Source of the DNA: Croceitalea rosinachiae
GTDB lineage: Bacteria > Bacteroidota > Bacteroidia > Flavobacteriales > Flavobacteriaceae
Assembly: GCF_031846445.1 (NCBI RefSeq)
Contig: NZ_JAVRHR010000001.1
Location: 682,001 to 746,000, forward strand
Direction of reading: 5' to 3'
Length of the DNA: 64,000 nucleotides
A program made the position numbers and the translations under genes. Below are positions 21,720 to 30,709 of the stretch, piece by piece. Numbering within the stretch: position 1 is the stretch's first letter; the number at the start of each line of letters is the position of its first letter. The notes beneath the pieces were generated by a model. The model saw nothing but the letters and a program-made list of their open reading frames with translations. It had not been told where the DNA came from and did not search any database.

Positions 21720-23279
21720 TCAATCATATAACGACATTCGTAAAACATTGTGAAAGCTAATGTTAAAGACCGAGCTTGGCGGTACAATTGTGGCTTCAAA
21801 AATTACTTCTTTGCTTGAATAATCAACCTCAACAACTTTACCCGCTGCTGAACCATTATTTACTGCAGAACCAGGAGTAAAAAGAATGGAATTATTTTCT
21901 GATACATAACTCACTTTTGATACAATTCTAGCATATGTTTCTTCACCTCTTTCTTTACCATATGACCATACTTGTTTTATAGTCTTGTTGATTTCATCAA
22001 TTTCATATTCTACAGCCCTACTATAGGGACCAAAATTAGTATAGTTTCTATTGTCACCATTATCAAAGACCATCAAGTTTCCATTAGGCATTAGTATAGG
22101 TGAATGTTGGTACCACGACCACTCAAAATCAGGGTGATTGGTATTGCCCATTAAAACATCAGTATCTATAATTTCTTGATCTTGGGCATCCATCGGAGTT
22201 AGTAAAAATTGCGTAAGGTCAACTCCAGTTCCCGAAGTGTTCCAATCTTTATGGGGTGCTAAAATATAGCTGACTTCATTTTGAGTATTCAATTTCACAA
22301 TGCCTTGTGTTCTACCTGAAACTATAATTTCTTCATCTGAGGCACTATACTCTATAGCATTGGCGTGAAACCAATCAAAATTTAAATCAGCTAAATCTGT
22401 TGGCCAGGCGCGTCGCCCATTGTCCAAAGAGTTATTTAAATCCCATGTATTCGAAAATTCGCCAGTTGCCCTATCAATTTCTATGATGACATCTTCGACG
22501 GTAGCTTTACTAACATCATTGATGGTGACTAAAAGATTTCCGTTTGGTTTTTCAATAACGTGATGGTGAAAACCGTTCCCCTGTAGACTCCAAGTATTTA
22601 TGAGGTTCCCCATCATATCGATTTCATGAATATTACCTGTGAAACCATCACCCGTTAATAGGTTTCCATTTTGTAAACGTGTCATTCCATTGTCATAAAA
22701 CAAATTATTGAGTTGCGGATGTGTTACAAAATTCAAATACCATCTAATCTCACCAAACTGATCAAACATAAAAGGGCGTTGCGGTCTAAAGTTTTGGCTA
22801 AAGCCAAAGTAGTTTACAAAATTAAATTCAGGAGAAGATGAGTTCGAAGGTACATCAATAGAAACCTGCGGTAGGTCAGCAATAAGCGGTGCGGTTTCAA
22901 TTTTTAGTTCTTGCGTTTCTAATATAGCGCTAGACCCATCTAAAATTTTTACCTCAACCGTATTCTCAAAATTAGCATATAAGCCTAAGACATTCAATTC
23001 AAAAGAGGTTCCCCTTTGGGCAAAACGCTTTGTAATTGAGGAGACAGCACTCTGTTTACCTATAACTGTAATCTCCACACCAACTTCTTCTGAAGTTTCT
23101 ATACTTAAAAGAGCGGTTAAAGGAGCATAACCAGAGGGGTTTAGTTGTAAAGACATGGTTTCTATGATCTCAGAATCAATGTCGGGCGTAGGGTCTGGAT
23201 TTTCAGTAGAATCATCATTGGAGCAGGCATACACAAATAATAGCAAAAGAAGGAAAATTCTCAAAAATTTAGTTTTCAT
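21720..23279 (-). CDS. Aryl-sulfate sulfotransferase (ASST) family lipoprotein
   Basis: 519 residues. A lipoprotein signal peptide (LLLLLFVYAC, lipobox VYAC) is followed by an Asp/Pro/Thr-rich linker, an N-terminal beta domain to about residue 145, and a beta-propeller body with FDQFGEIRWYLN, NGNLLTGDG, HHHVIEKPNGNLL, DWFHANAIEYS and HSPILMPNGNLMVFDNGD repeats. These histidine-bearing blade motifs are the signature of arylsulfotransferase, where a catalytic His carries sulfate. Known reaction: moves sulfate from one phenolic sulfate ester to another phenol. It is divergent from the sulfatase gene at 23.5 kb, suggesting sulfate-ester metabolism. Confidence 0.85.
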   Translation of the reverse strand: MKTKFLRIFLLLLLFVYACSNDDSTENPDPTPDIDSEIIETMSLQLNPSGYAPLTALLSIETSEEVGVEITVIGKQSAVSSITKRFAQRGTSFELNVLGLYANFENTVEVKILDGSSAILETQELKIETAPLIADLPQVSIDVPSNSSSPEFNFVNYFGFSQNFRPQRPFMFDQFGEIRWYLNFVTHPQLNNLFYDNGMTRLQNGNLLTGDGFTGNIHEIDMMGNLINTWSLQGNGFHHHVIEKPNGNLLVTINDVSKATVEDVIIEIDRATGEFSNTWDLNNSLDNGRRAWPTDLADLNFDWFHANAIEYSASDEEIIVSGRTQGIVKLNTQNEVSYILAPHKDWNTSGTGVDLTQFLLTPMDAQDQEIIDTDVLMGNTNHPDFEWSWYQHSPILMPNGNLMVFDNGDNRNYTNFGPYSRAVEYEIDEINKTIKQVWSYGKERGEETYARIVSKVSYVSENNSILFTPGSAVNNGSAAGKVVEVDYSSKEVIFEATIVPPSSVFNISFHNVLRMSLYD

Positions 23280-23529
23280 AGCAATTGAATAATTATCAAA
23301 CCTTTAAGTTACCAAACTAAATTTAAACACCCTCAAAAGTTATACCCTTTCACAGTTCACTATTCCTTAGTTTTGGGAAAAGCCCATATATAAATATAGC
23401 ATTGTCGGTGCTGGCACCTTAATGTGCTGCTTCGGAGGTGTCGTACATGAAGCGCGGCAGTAAACAATATCGATTGGTTTTGTCACCAAAAGAACTTATG
23501 AAAAGAACAACAAACAAAATTTAACCTGT

Positions 23530-25095
23530 ATGAAAACCACCCATTTTAAAGCCTTTATAACTTGTCTAACCTTAATTCTGATTTTTGGATGTACCCCAAA
23601 AGAAAAACCAAAAAAAAAGTACAACGTTCTTTTTGTTTCCATTGACGACTTAAAGCCAACTCTAGGGGTATATGGCGATACTATTGTACATTCTCCCAAT
23701 ATTGATGCTTTGGCGGCAGAGGGAATTACATTTAGGGAGGCTTTCTGCCAAGCTGCGGTTTGTGCGCCATCCCGTGCAAGTTTAATGACCGGTGTGAGGC
23801 CAGATTCTACACGAGTTTGGCATTTAGGGGATAAATTCCGAGAAATTAACCCCAATGCGGTTACTATGCCCCAGTACTTTTCAAAACATGGTTACCATAC
23901 CGTGAACATTGGCAAGATATTTCATAATTACATGCCAGACTCCGTTTCATGGGATGAACCTGATCTAAGGCCATCTCGCTATTTAAAGAAAGACTGGCTT
24001 AAAAGGGATGGCGAAACCTTTTACATTAGTCCCAAAGTAAATGCTTCACAAGCTCTAAAAAGGGATTCCTTATTAAAATTACGCCCCGTTCGTTACGCAG
24101 ATGGTTGGAATACTGGCCCTGCATGGGAAGCAGCAGATGTACATGACACTCTTTATTATGATGGTGCCCAGAACGAACTGGCAAAAAAAACATTGACGAG
24201 ACTCGCTAAGATGGATAAACCCTTTTATATGGGCCTTGGCTATTTTAGGCCACATTTGCCTTTTGCGGTTCCTAAAAAATACTGGGATCTGTACGACCCT
24301 AAAAACATTCCATTGGCAAACAATCCTAACATCCCCAAAAATGCTCCCTTACAGTCTATGAATTCCATGTACGAATTACGGCATTATGATGGCTTTAGCT
24401 ATCTTCCGAAACCTACCCAGCCTTATGAAATGCCTTTGGACACTATACAAAAATTAAGACAGGGCTACTATGCTAGTGTTAGTTATATCGATGCCCTTTT
24501 GGGGCAGCTAGTGGAGTATATGAAGCAGATAGGCATTTATGACAACACTATTATTGTAGTTTGGGGAGACCATGGTTGGAAGTTGGGCGATCATAATAGC
24601 TGGGGCAAAATGACCAATTATAATATTGACCTTAAAGTTCCTGTAATCATTCGCCACCCAGAGCAAAAAAATAAGGGTATCTCCAGCTATGCCATTACAG
24701 AGTTAGTAGACCTTTTCCCCACACTTTGTGAATTAGTTGATATAGAAGTCCCCAACTACATGCAAGGCACGAGTTTGGTGCCACTATTTGAAAACCCAGA
24801 ACAAGACTGGAAGAGTGCAGCATTCAGTCAATTTCATAGAAGGCCCAAAGTATCCGCAGATGGGAAACGTTATATGGGGTACTCCATAAACACTGCCAAG
24901 TATCATTATATAGAGTGGTATTCTTGGAATGCAAAAAAAGGTATTAGAGGAGAACTTAAAGATATCGAATTGTATGACCGGGTAAAAGACCCCTACGAAA
25001 CAATTAACATAGCAGTAGGCGATAGTTTAAACCAAATTAAACAAGAGCTTTCTGCCCAAATGGTCAATGGTTGGGTTAGTGCACTACCAAAATAA
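23530..25095 (+). CDS. Sulfatase (formylglycine-dependent), iduronate-2-sulfatase-like
   Basis: 521 residues. A lipoprotein signal ends at IFGC (C21). The metal-binding N-terminus (LFVSIDDLKP) is followed by the sulfatase signature CAPSR with C78, the cysteine converted to formylglycine, then the GKIFHN stretch and the late WGDHGWKLGDHNSWGK metal/substrate loop. The sequence pattern fits family S1 exolytic sulfatases of the iduronate-2-sulfatase type (S1_7). Activity would require an anaerobic or aerobic maturase encoded elsewhere. Marine flavobacteria use such enzymes on sulfated algal polysaccharides. It stands alone here, with no SusCD pair or glycoside hydrolase nearby. Confidence 0.92.
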   Translation: MKTTHFKAFITCLTLILIFGCTPKEKPKKKYNVLFVSIDDLKPTLGVYGDTIVHSPNIDALAAEGITFREAFCQAAVCAPSRASLMTGVRPDSTRVWHLGDKFREINPNAVTMPQYFSKHGYHTVNIGKIFHNYMPDSVSWDEPDLRPSRYLKKDWLKRDGETFYISPKVNASQALKRDSLLKLRPVRYADGWNTGPAWEAADVHDTLYYDGAQNELAKKTLTRLAKMDKPFYMGLGYFRPHLPFAVPKKYWDLYDPKNIPLANNPNIPKNAPLQSMNSMYELRHYDGFSYLPKPTQPYEMPLDTIQKLRQGYYASVSYIDALLGQLVEYMKQIGIYDNTIIVVWGDHGWKLGDHNSWGKMTNYNIDLKVPVIIRHPEQKNKGISSYAITELVDLFPTLCELVDIEVPNYMQGTSLVPLFENPEQDWKSAAFSQFHRRPKVSADGKRYMGYSINTAKYHYIEWYSWNAKKGIRGELKDIELYDRVKDPYETINIAVGDSLNQIKQELSAQMVNGWVSALPK

Positions 25096-25315
25096 AGCCC
25101 TTATTTGTAGTTAATGACTTACTTTTTGTCAAAGTATTCAAAAAACCACCTCTTCTAGTGCTAACCCTTTAATAATTTCAGATATCCAAAAAGTAATTGA
25201 ATGTACAATAAGGTAACGGTTAGAAATTAACCCACTACAATTACCATTGCTTCGGCTTTATTAATTATGCATTAATATAGGCGTGCTTAATTTTACTATT
25301 CCGTATTTTTGGAAA

Positions 25316-26455
25316 ATGCCCAAATACGATTACATCATTATCGGTGCTGGCGCCTCAGGTTTACTTTTGGCCGATGCCATGGGAAAGAATGCCTTTTTTG
25401 CCAAAAAATCTATATTGATTATCGATAAGGCCACAAAAAAAACTAATGACCGTACTTGGTGTTTTTGGGAAGAAGGTGATGGAGATTTTGAATCGATTCT
25501 TCACAAAACTTGGTCTAAAATCTCTTTTGCCGGACAAGAACTTCGAAAGTCTTATGAAATCGCTCCTTACCAATACAAAATGGTACAAGGGATAGATTTT
25601 TATAATCATTACCTAGTCAAATTAGAGCAATTTTCCAATATCACATTGATCAATGATGAGGTGGTGTCTGTAAAAGATAATGATAAAAATGCTGTTGTAA
25701 TCACTAAAAAAGAAACCTATAAAACCCTACAAGTTTTTAATAGTGTTTTCAGCTATGAGCATCTAAAGCAAGATCAAAAATATCCTATACTTCAACAACA
25801 TTTTTTGGGCTGGTTCGTAAATACAGAGCGTCCCATTTTTAAAAAGGACGAAGCCACTTTTATGGATTTTTCGATTCCGCAGAAAGAAAATACCCGTTTT
25901 ATGTATGTGCTCCCTTTTTCTGAAAATAAGGCTCTGGTAGAGTATACACTCTTCTCTGAAAAACCCCTTGATAAATCGGAATATGAGGAAGCCATAAAAT
26001 TGTACCTAGAAGATAAAAACTCCGGTGACTACACAATTTTAGAGACTGAGAAGGGCAATATACCCATGACCTGCTATAATTTTCAGCAACACAATTCGGA
26101 GCATATTTTTAATATTGGCACTGCAGGGGGTTGGGCCAAGGCGAGCACTGGATATACTTTTATGAAAACTAATAAAAATATAAAAGCACTGATTGGTCAT
26201 TTAACAAAAGGCAAACATGCTATTGATTTTAGTGCTAAAAATCGTTTTTGGTATTATGACCTATTATTATTGGACATTTTGCATAGAAATAACAAACTAG
26301 GTCGGTCTATTTTCGAATCACTTTTTAAAAAAAGGAGCCCTAAATTAATATTCAAGTTTTTGGATGAAGAAACTTCTATTCTAGAAGATGTCAAAATTAT
26401 GATGGCTCCAAAACCATTACCTTTTATTAAAGCTTTGTTTCAAAGAGTATTTTAG
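25316..26455 (+). CDS. crtY: Lycopene beta-cyclase, CrtY type
   Basis: About 379 residues. It opens with an FAD/NAD Rossmann motif (YDYIIIGAGASGLLLA) after ATG 25316; a GTG at 25283 would add 11 residues before the conserved start and is unlikely. NDRTWCFWEEG near residue 43 and the late GTAGGWAKASTGYTF are hallmarks of CrtY/CruA-type lycopene cyclases. Known reaction: closes both ends of lycopene to beta-carotene, on the way to zeaxanthin in flavobacteria. crtB, crtI and crtZ are not in the window. It converges with the polyprenyl synthase gene, the two overlapping by 4 bp. Confidence 0.9.
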   Translation: MPKYDYIIIGAGASGLLLADAMGKNAFFAKKSILIIDKATKKTNDRTWCFWEEGDGDFESILHKTWSKISFAGQELRKSYEIAPYQYKMVQGIDFYNHYLVKLEQFSNITLINDEVVSVKDNDKNAVVITKKETYKTLQVFNSVFSYEHLKQDQKYPILQQHFLGWFVNTERPIFKKDEATFMDFSIPQKENTRFMYVLPFSENKALVEYTLFSEKPLDKSEYEEAIKLYLEDKNSGDYTILETEKGNIPMTCYNFQQHNSEHIFNIGTAGGWAKASTGYTFMKTNKNIKALIGHLTKGKHAIDFSAKNRFWYYDLLLLDILHRNNKLGRSIFESLFKKRSPKLIFKFLDEETSILEDVKIMMAPKPLPFIKALFQRVF

Positions 26456-27426
26456 GAATCCCTATTCATTAATTTTTTTCCAAAAGTGACCAAGACTTCT
26501 TTGTGTTCTTTTGATACCGTTATTTTATTGAGGGCATTAAAGGCCTTATCTGTATACTTTTTGATTTCGGCTTTAGTAGCTTCCGCAGCGCCACTTTGAA
26601 TAAAAATGGCCTTTATTGCTTCAATTTTAGAAAGAGGGTTTTTGGGTTGAATACTAAATAAGTCTAACAATTGCTTTTGTTGCTCCTCAGAACCCTTTTT
26701 CAATGACTGCAAATACAAAAAGGTCTTTTTATTCTCAATAATATCACCTCCTACTTGTTTGCCAAAAGTTTTAGGATCTCCAAAAGCATCTAGATAATCA
26801 TCTTGAAGCTGAAAAGCAATGCCCAAATTTCTCCCAAATTCATAAATCAAATCTTGATTTTCTAAAGTGGTCTTAGCAATTATTGCCCCCATCTTCATAG
26901 CGGCAGCTACCAAGACGGATGTCTTAAATTCAATCATTTTGAGATATTCAGGCAAGGTAACATCATCTCTTGTTTCAAAATCTACGTCATATTGCTGTCC
27001 TTCACAAACCTCTATAGCGGTTTTATTGAATAATTTAGAAAGATCTTTAAAAACTTTTGGTTCATAACCTTCAAGAAACTGATAAGAAAGAATCAACATA
27101 GCATCACCCGAAAGAATACCTGTATTCACATTCCACTTTTCGTGTACTGTAATCATACCTCTTCGCAAAGGAGCATCGTCCATAATATCATCATGAATCA
27201 ACGAAAAATTATGAAAAACTTCAACTGCAAGCGCCGCATTTAAAGCCTCTTTATAATTGGCCTCAAAGAGGTTTGTGGTCAGTAAGGTCAATACTGGTCG
27301 CAATCGTTTTCCACCTAACCCAAGAAGATAAGCAATAGGCTCATAAAGAGTATTAGGTTCTTTTTTAACAATACTGTTTTCTAGGTGAGAAATGAACTCG
27401 TTTCTATAGAACTCAATAGAGTGCAT
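26452..27426 (-). CDS. Polyprenyl diphosphate synthase (GGPP/farnesyl type)
   Basis: About 324 residues from the preferred start MHSIEFYRNEF; the longer frame adds nine residues. Both aspartate-rich motifs are present: the first as DDIMDDAPLRRG, the second as FQLQDDYLDAFG, with the GGKRLRP and KTAIEV-region residues expected for IPP binding. Known reaction: head-to-tail addition of isopentenyl diphosphate to give geranylgeranyl or longer diphosphates. Its position tail-to-tail with crtY fits supply of GGPP to carotenoids, but chain length cannot be read with certainty. Confidence 0.9.
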   Translation of the reverse strand: MHSIEFYRNEFISHLENSIVKKEPNTLYEPIAYLLGLGGKRLRPVLTLLTTNLFEANYKEALNAALAVEVFHNFSLIHDDIMDDAPLRRGMITVHEKWNVNTGILSGDAMLILSYQFLEGYEPKVFKDLSKLFNKTAIEVCEGQQYDVDFETRDDVTLPEYLKMIEFKTSVLVAAAMKMGAIIAKTTLENQDLIYEFGRNLGIAFQLQDDYLDAFGDPKTFGKQVGGDIIENKKTFLYLQSLKKGSEEQQKQLLDLFSIQPKNPLSKIEAIKAIFIQSGAAEATKAEIKKYTDKAFNALNKITVSKEHKEVLVTFGKKLMNRDS

Positions 27427-27558
27427 GCAATTTTGTTTTGTCCAAAAATACACCCATTGTTACAAATAGTATTTATTGACGTCAAATTCATTGAAGAAAA
27501 ATGCAATAGCTTTAAAAATCATCGTCTTTATTAATGAAGACCGATAGAAAAACCATAA

Positions 27559-28092
27559 ATGGTTTCAGAGAAAGAACCAAATAACAACTTGAATAGCTTC
27601 TTTAAAGAAGAGTATCATTCACTCAAAAGGTATGTGCACTCTAAAATAGACCATACTTCAGAAAGTGATGCAGAAGATATCATTCAAGATGTAGCACTGC
27701 GGATATTCTCAAGACCAACTGATGCCCTACCAATTAGCAATATTGGAGGTTTTGTCTACAGTGCCATCAGAAATAAGATTATTGATGTCATGCGCGTAAA
27801 AAAAGAACGAATCTATGATGAAAAAGCAGTTGAAGACTTATGGACAGACTTTGCAGAATTGTTTTATGACTCGTCAGAGAACAACTATCCAGAGCATTTA
27901 AAAGATAGTTTAAAAACTGCTGTCATGAATTTGAAGCCCGTTTACAGAGATATTGTTTTGGCGGTTGATTTTGAAGGTTATACGTATAGGGAAATCTCTG
28001 AAGAAACAGGAATATCACCAGGTACTTTGATGTCAAGAAGACACCGAGCTATGTCATTATTATTAAAAAGTTTAGAAACAAAAGATAACTAA
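27559..28092 (+). CDS. ECF-family RNA polymerase sigma factor
   Basis: 177 residues. Region 2 is at about 10-80 (EEYHSLKRYVHSKI; DAEDIIQDVALRIF; IGGFVYSAIRNKIIDVMR), region 4 at about 115-172 (AVMNLKPVYRDIVLAVDF; YTYREISEETGISPGTLMSRRHRA). Size and layout are normal for ECF factors. There is no classical anti-sigma gene next to it; instead a two-helix membrane protein gene and a 49-residue gene follow with 11 bp and -1 bp spacing, so the three form an operon. The membrane protein might modulate it. Confidence 0.9.
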   Translation: MVSEKEPNNNLNSFFKEEYHSLKRYVHSKIDHTSESDAEDIIQDVALRIFSRPTDALPISNIGGFVYSAIRNKIIDVMRVKKERIYDEKAVEDLWTDFAELFYDSSENNYPEHLKDSLKTAVMNLKPVYRDIVLAVDFEGYTYREISEETGISPGTLMSRRHRAMSLLLKSLETKDN

Positions 28093-28103
28093 AATTAAAA
28101 AAT

Positions 28104-28520
28104 ATGGAACATAACGAACGTATTAAGAGAAGTGTTGAACGAAACGTAGAAGAGGGTGTGAAAAAAGGTGTGAAAATCATCTTCTTTGTCATACTCGGAA
28201 TTGGAATTGCTTTTTTGGTTGGCTATATCGTCATGCGACTTTGGAATTGGCTAATGCCTGAACTCTTCGGCCTTCCTATTGTTGGTTACTGGCAAGCTGT
28301 AGGTATTCTTATTCTGGCAAAAATCATCTTTGGTTTTGGTAGTGGCGATGGCCCTAGCAACAAGAGTAAAAAATCTAAAAGAAAGATGGACTCAAAAAAA
28401 TGCGGTGCACTCAGAAAAGACTTTTCAGAATGGAAGCACTATGATGAGTTTTGGAACCAAGAGGGTGAAAAGGCTTTTCAAGATTATTTGCAACGTAGAG
28501 AAAATGAAAATAAGGAGTAA
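28104..28520 (+). CDS. Two-helix membrane protein in sigma-factor operon
   Basis: 138 residues. A basic/acidic N-terminal helix (ERNVEEGVKKGVK) is followed by two membrane helices at about 25-50 (IIFFVILGIGIAFLVGYIV) and 58-80 (VGYWQAVGILILAKIIFGF), then a Lys/Ser-rich linker and a charged tail with FSEWKHYDEFWNQEGEKAF. No family name recognised; similar proteins are common behind ECF genes in Flavobacteriaceae. A regulatory role on the upstream sigma factor is a guess from gene order. Its stop TAA shares a base with the next gene's ATG. Confidence 0.75.
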   Translation: MEHNERIKRSVERNVEEGVKKGVKIIFFVILGIGIAFLVGYIVMRLWNWLMPELFGLPIVGYWQAVGILILAKIIFGFGSGDGPSNKSKKSKRKMDSKKCGALRKDFSEWKHYDEFWNQEGEKAFQDYLQRRENENKE

Positions 28521-28669
28521 TGGCAGACGAAAAGGATGATTTCAAAAAACACAGATATCAATACAAAGCCTTTTTCTGGAGTTTAGGAAATAAAACAACA
28601 GTTCAGTCCAAAAAGAATCTTATTAATCGTCATAATGCTGATGTTTATCATAGGAAAAGTGAAAATTAA
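28520..28669 (+). CDS. 49-residue basic protein, third gene of the sigma operon
   Basis: A short gene read directly from the sequence: ATG at 28520 sharing its A with the previous stop, preceded by AAGGAG, a clear ribosome binding site that is uncommon in this genome, and ending TAA at 28667-28669. The product begins MADEKDDFKKHRYQYKAFF, is rich in Lys, His and Asn and has no membrane helix. Tight coupling to the upstream gene and the strong ribosome site support it being real. Function unknown. Confidence 0.6.
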   Translation: MADEKDDFKKHRYQYKAFFWSLGNKTTVQSKKNLINRHNADVYHRKSEN

Positions 28670-28746
28670 GCATTCGTTAAAAAAATGTAAAACCTTGGAA
28701 ACTTTTTTTGTTTTTAAAGTTTCCATTTTACATTTGCCCTTGATTG

Positions 28747-29352
28747 ATGAAAGAAGAAATTTTACATAGGGCTACTGAACTTTTCATAAACCTTGGTTTT
28801 AAAAGCGTTACTATGGACGATTTGGCCAATAAGATGGCGATTTCAAAAAAAACGATTTACTCTCATTTTGAGAACAAAACCCAACTGGTAGAAGAATCTA
28901 CCATGTATATGTTCGGTATCATCTCTGACGGAATAGATCATATTATTTCTTTAAAAAAGAATCCTATTGAAGAGCTTTACGAGATTAAGAGGTTTGTGAT
29001 GATGCACTTAAAAGATGAAAAGTCATCGCCCTCTTATCAATTACAAAAGTACTACCCTAAGCTACATCAAACCATGCGAAACAAACATTTTGAGGTGATG
29101 CAAGACTGTGTAGTCGATAATGTAAAACGAGGAATAGAAATTGGTATTTATCGTGAAAATCTCAATATTGATTTTGTAGCACGTATTTACTTCTCTGGGG
29201 TTACCAGCATAAAAGATGGTGATATTTTCCCTCAGCCTAAATTTCCAATGACCCAACTTATGGACAATTATTTAGAATATCACCTTAGAGGTATCGTAAC
29301 ACCTGAAGGGCGAAAAATATTAAACAAAATCATCAATTCAAACCAAGAATAA
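28747..29352 (+). CDS. TetR-family repressor of the efflux operon
   Basis: About 201 residues from ATG 28747. The N-terminal HTH (ILHRATELFINLGFKSVTMDDLANKM, AISKKTIYSHFENK) is typical TetR; the C-terminal helical domain would bind the inducer. The stop overlaps the ATG of the tolC-like gene by sharing the junction (29352/29353), so the regulator is the first gene of a four-gene operon with TolC, membrane-fusion and RND genes. In that layout the TetR protein normally represses the operon and releases it on binding a pump substrate. Confidence 0.92.
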   Translation: MKEEILHRATELFINLGFKSVTMDDLANKMAISKKTIYSHFENKTQLVEESTMYMFGIISDGIDHIISLKKNPIEELYEIKRFVMMHLKDEKSSPSYQLQKYYPKLHQTMRNKHFEVMQDCVVDNVKRGIEIGIYRENLNIDFVARIYFSGVTSIKDGDIFPQPKFPMTQLMDNYLEYHLRGIVTPEGRKILNKIINSNQE

Positions 29353-30687
29353 ATGCGAACAATCATTGCATCAACTTTTATGCTATTCTTATTAATAGCT
29401 CAAGCACAAGAGGAAAAAAACAGCTTTAGCCTTGACGAGGCAACAGCTTTTGCCCTTGAGCATAATTATAACGTAATCAATGCTAATAGGGATATTATAG
29501 ACGCACAAAAACAAAAGTGGGAAACCATAGCAACCGGCTTACCCCAAATCTCAGGAGCAGTCAGTTATCAAAATCAATTGATTCAGCCAGTTTCTCAAAT
29601 ACCTGCTGAATTCTTTCCAGATGGTGTTCCTGGCACTTTTGTTGAAGTAGTTTTTGGTCAACCACAATCTGCAAATGCCTCGGCTACTCTAAAGCAGCAA
29701 ATTTTTGATGGCTCTTATATTGTCGGGGTACAGGCTACCAAAGCTTTTTTAAGCTATAGTCAAAACAATAAAGAAAAGACTGATCTAGAGGTCCGAAAAG
29801 CAGTTGTAGAAGCTTATGGCAATGTTTTATTAGCACAAGAAAGTGCTTCAATATTACAAAAGGATAAAGAGAATCTTGAAAAAACCCTTTTCGAAACCAA
29901 AAAAGTATTTGAAAATGGCCTTGGTGATGAAGAAAGTGTTGACCAATTACAAATCACACTTTCATCCATTGAAAATCAATTAAAAAATGCAAGGCGTTTA
30001 GAAAAAATTACTTTGCAAATGCTCAATCTTATCATGGGTATCTCTATCGATAACAATACGATTTTGACTGAGAACCTAGATAAACTTACCCAAGCAAAAA
30101 TCGACCCTAGCCTCTTAGAATCCGAGTTGGTCATGGAAAATAATGTAGATTTTAAGTTGGCACAAAACCTTAATGAGCAACGCTATTTTGAACTAAAACT
30201 AGCCAAAAGTAGGGCTTTACCATCTTTGAACGCCTTTGTCAACTATGGTGCGAATTCCTTTAGCGATAGTTTTAATTTTCTAAGTTCAGGACAACAATGG
30301 TTTGAGCAGTCCATACTAGGCGTGGACCTGAGCATCCCTATTTTTAGCTCATTGGGCAGAAGTGCCAGTACCCAACGTGCCAAAATAGCATATGAAAAAG
30401 CAAAGACCCAACTAACCGAAGCGCAGGAACAAATTCGGTTACAGCTAGAAAGTGCCAAAAGTGATTATACCCTATCTATTGAAGAGTATGAAACGTCCAA
30501 ACAAAATTTGAAACTAGCGGAACGTATTGAAAATAAAAATCAAATAAAGTATACCGAAGGTTTGGCCACAAGCTTTGAGTTACAACAGGCTCAAACCCAG
30601 CTTTATGCCACGCAACAAGAATACCTTCAGTCCATGGTTGATGTAATTAACAGGAAGACCGCTTTAGAAGTAATATTGAATCAATAA
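29353..30687 (+). CDS. TolC-family outer-membrane efflux protein
   Basis: 444 residues with a signal peptide (TIIASTFMLFLLIAQAQ). Long coiled-coil helices with internal duplication (two TolC repeats, each with SYQNQLIQPVSQIP or DYTLSIEEYETSKQN type segments) fit the outer-membrane channel. Known role: trimeric exit duct of tripartite RND pumps. It directly follows the TetR gene and precedes the membrane-fusion and RND genes by 22 bp. Confidence 0.92.
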   Translation: MRTIIASTFMLFLLIAQAQEEKNSFSLDEATAFALEHNYNVINANRDIIDAQKQKWETIATGLPQISGAVSYQNQLIQPVSQIPAEFFPDGVPGTFVEVVFGQPQSANASATLKQQIFDGSYIVGVQATKAFLSYSQNNKEKTDLEVRKAVVEAYGNVLLAQESASILQKDKENLEKTLFETKKVFENGLGDEESVDQLQITLSSIENQLKNARRLEKITLQMLNLIMGISIDNNTILTENLDKLTQAKIDPSLLESELVMENNVDFKLAQNLNEQRYFELKLAKSRALPSLNAFVNYGANSFSDSFNFLSSGQQWFEQSILGVDLSIPIFSSLGRSASTQRAKIAYEKAKTQLTEAQEQIRLQLESAKSDYTLSIEEYETSKQNLKLAERIENKNQIKYTEGLATSFELQQAQTQLYATQQEYLQSMVDVINRKTALEVILNQ

Positions 30688-30709
30688 TCAAAAAACTAAA
30701 TATCAAAAA

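Noticed and set aside
25283..25315. GTG 25283 as start of lycopene cyclase
   Set aside because: It adds residues ahead of the conserved Rossmann start; ATG 25316 fits the family better.
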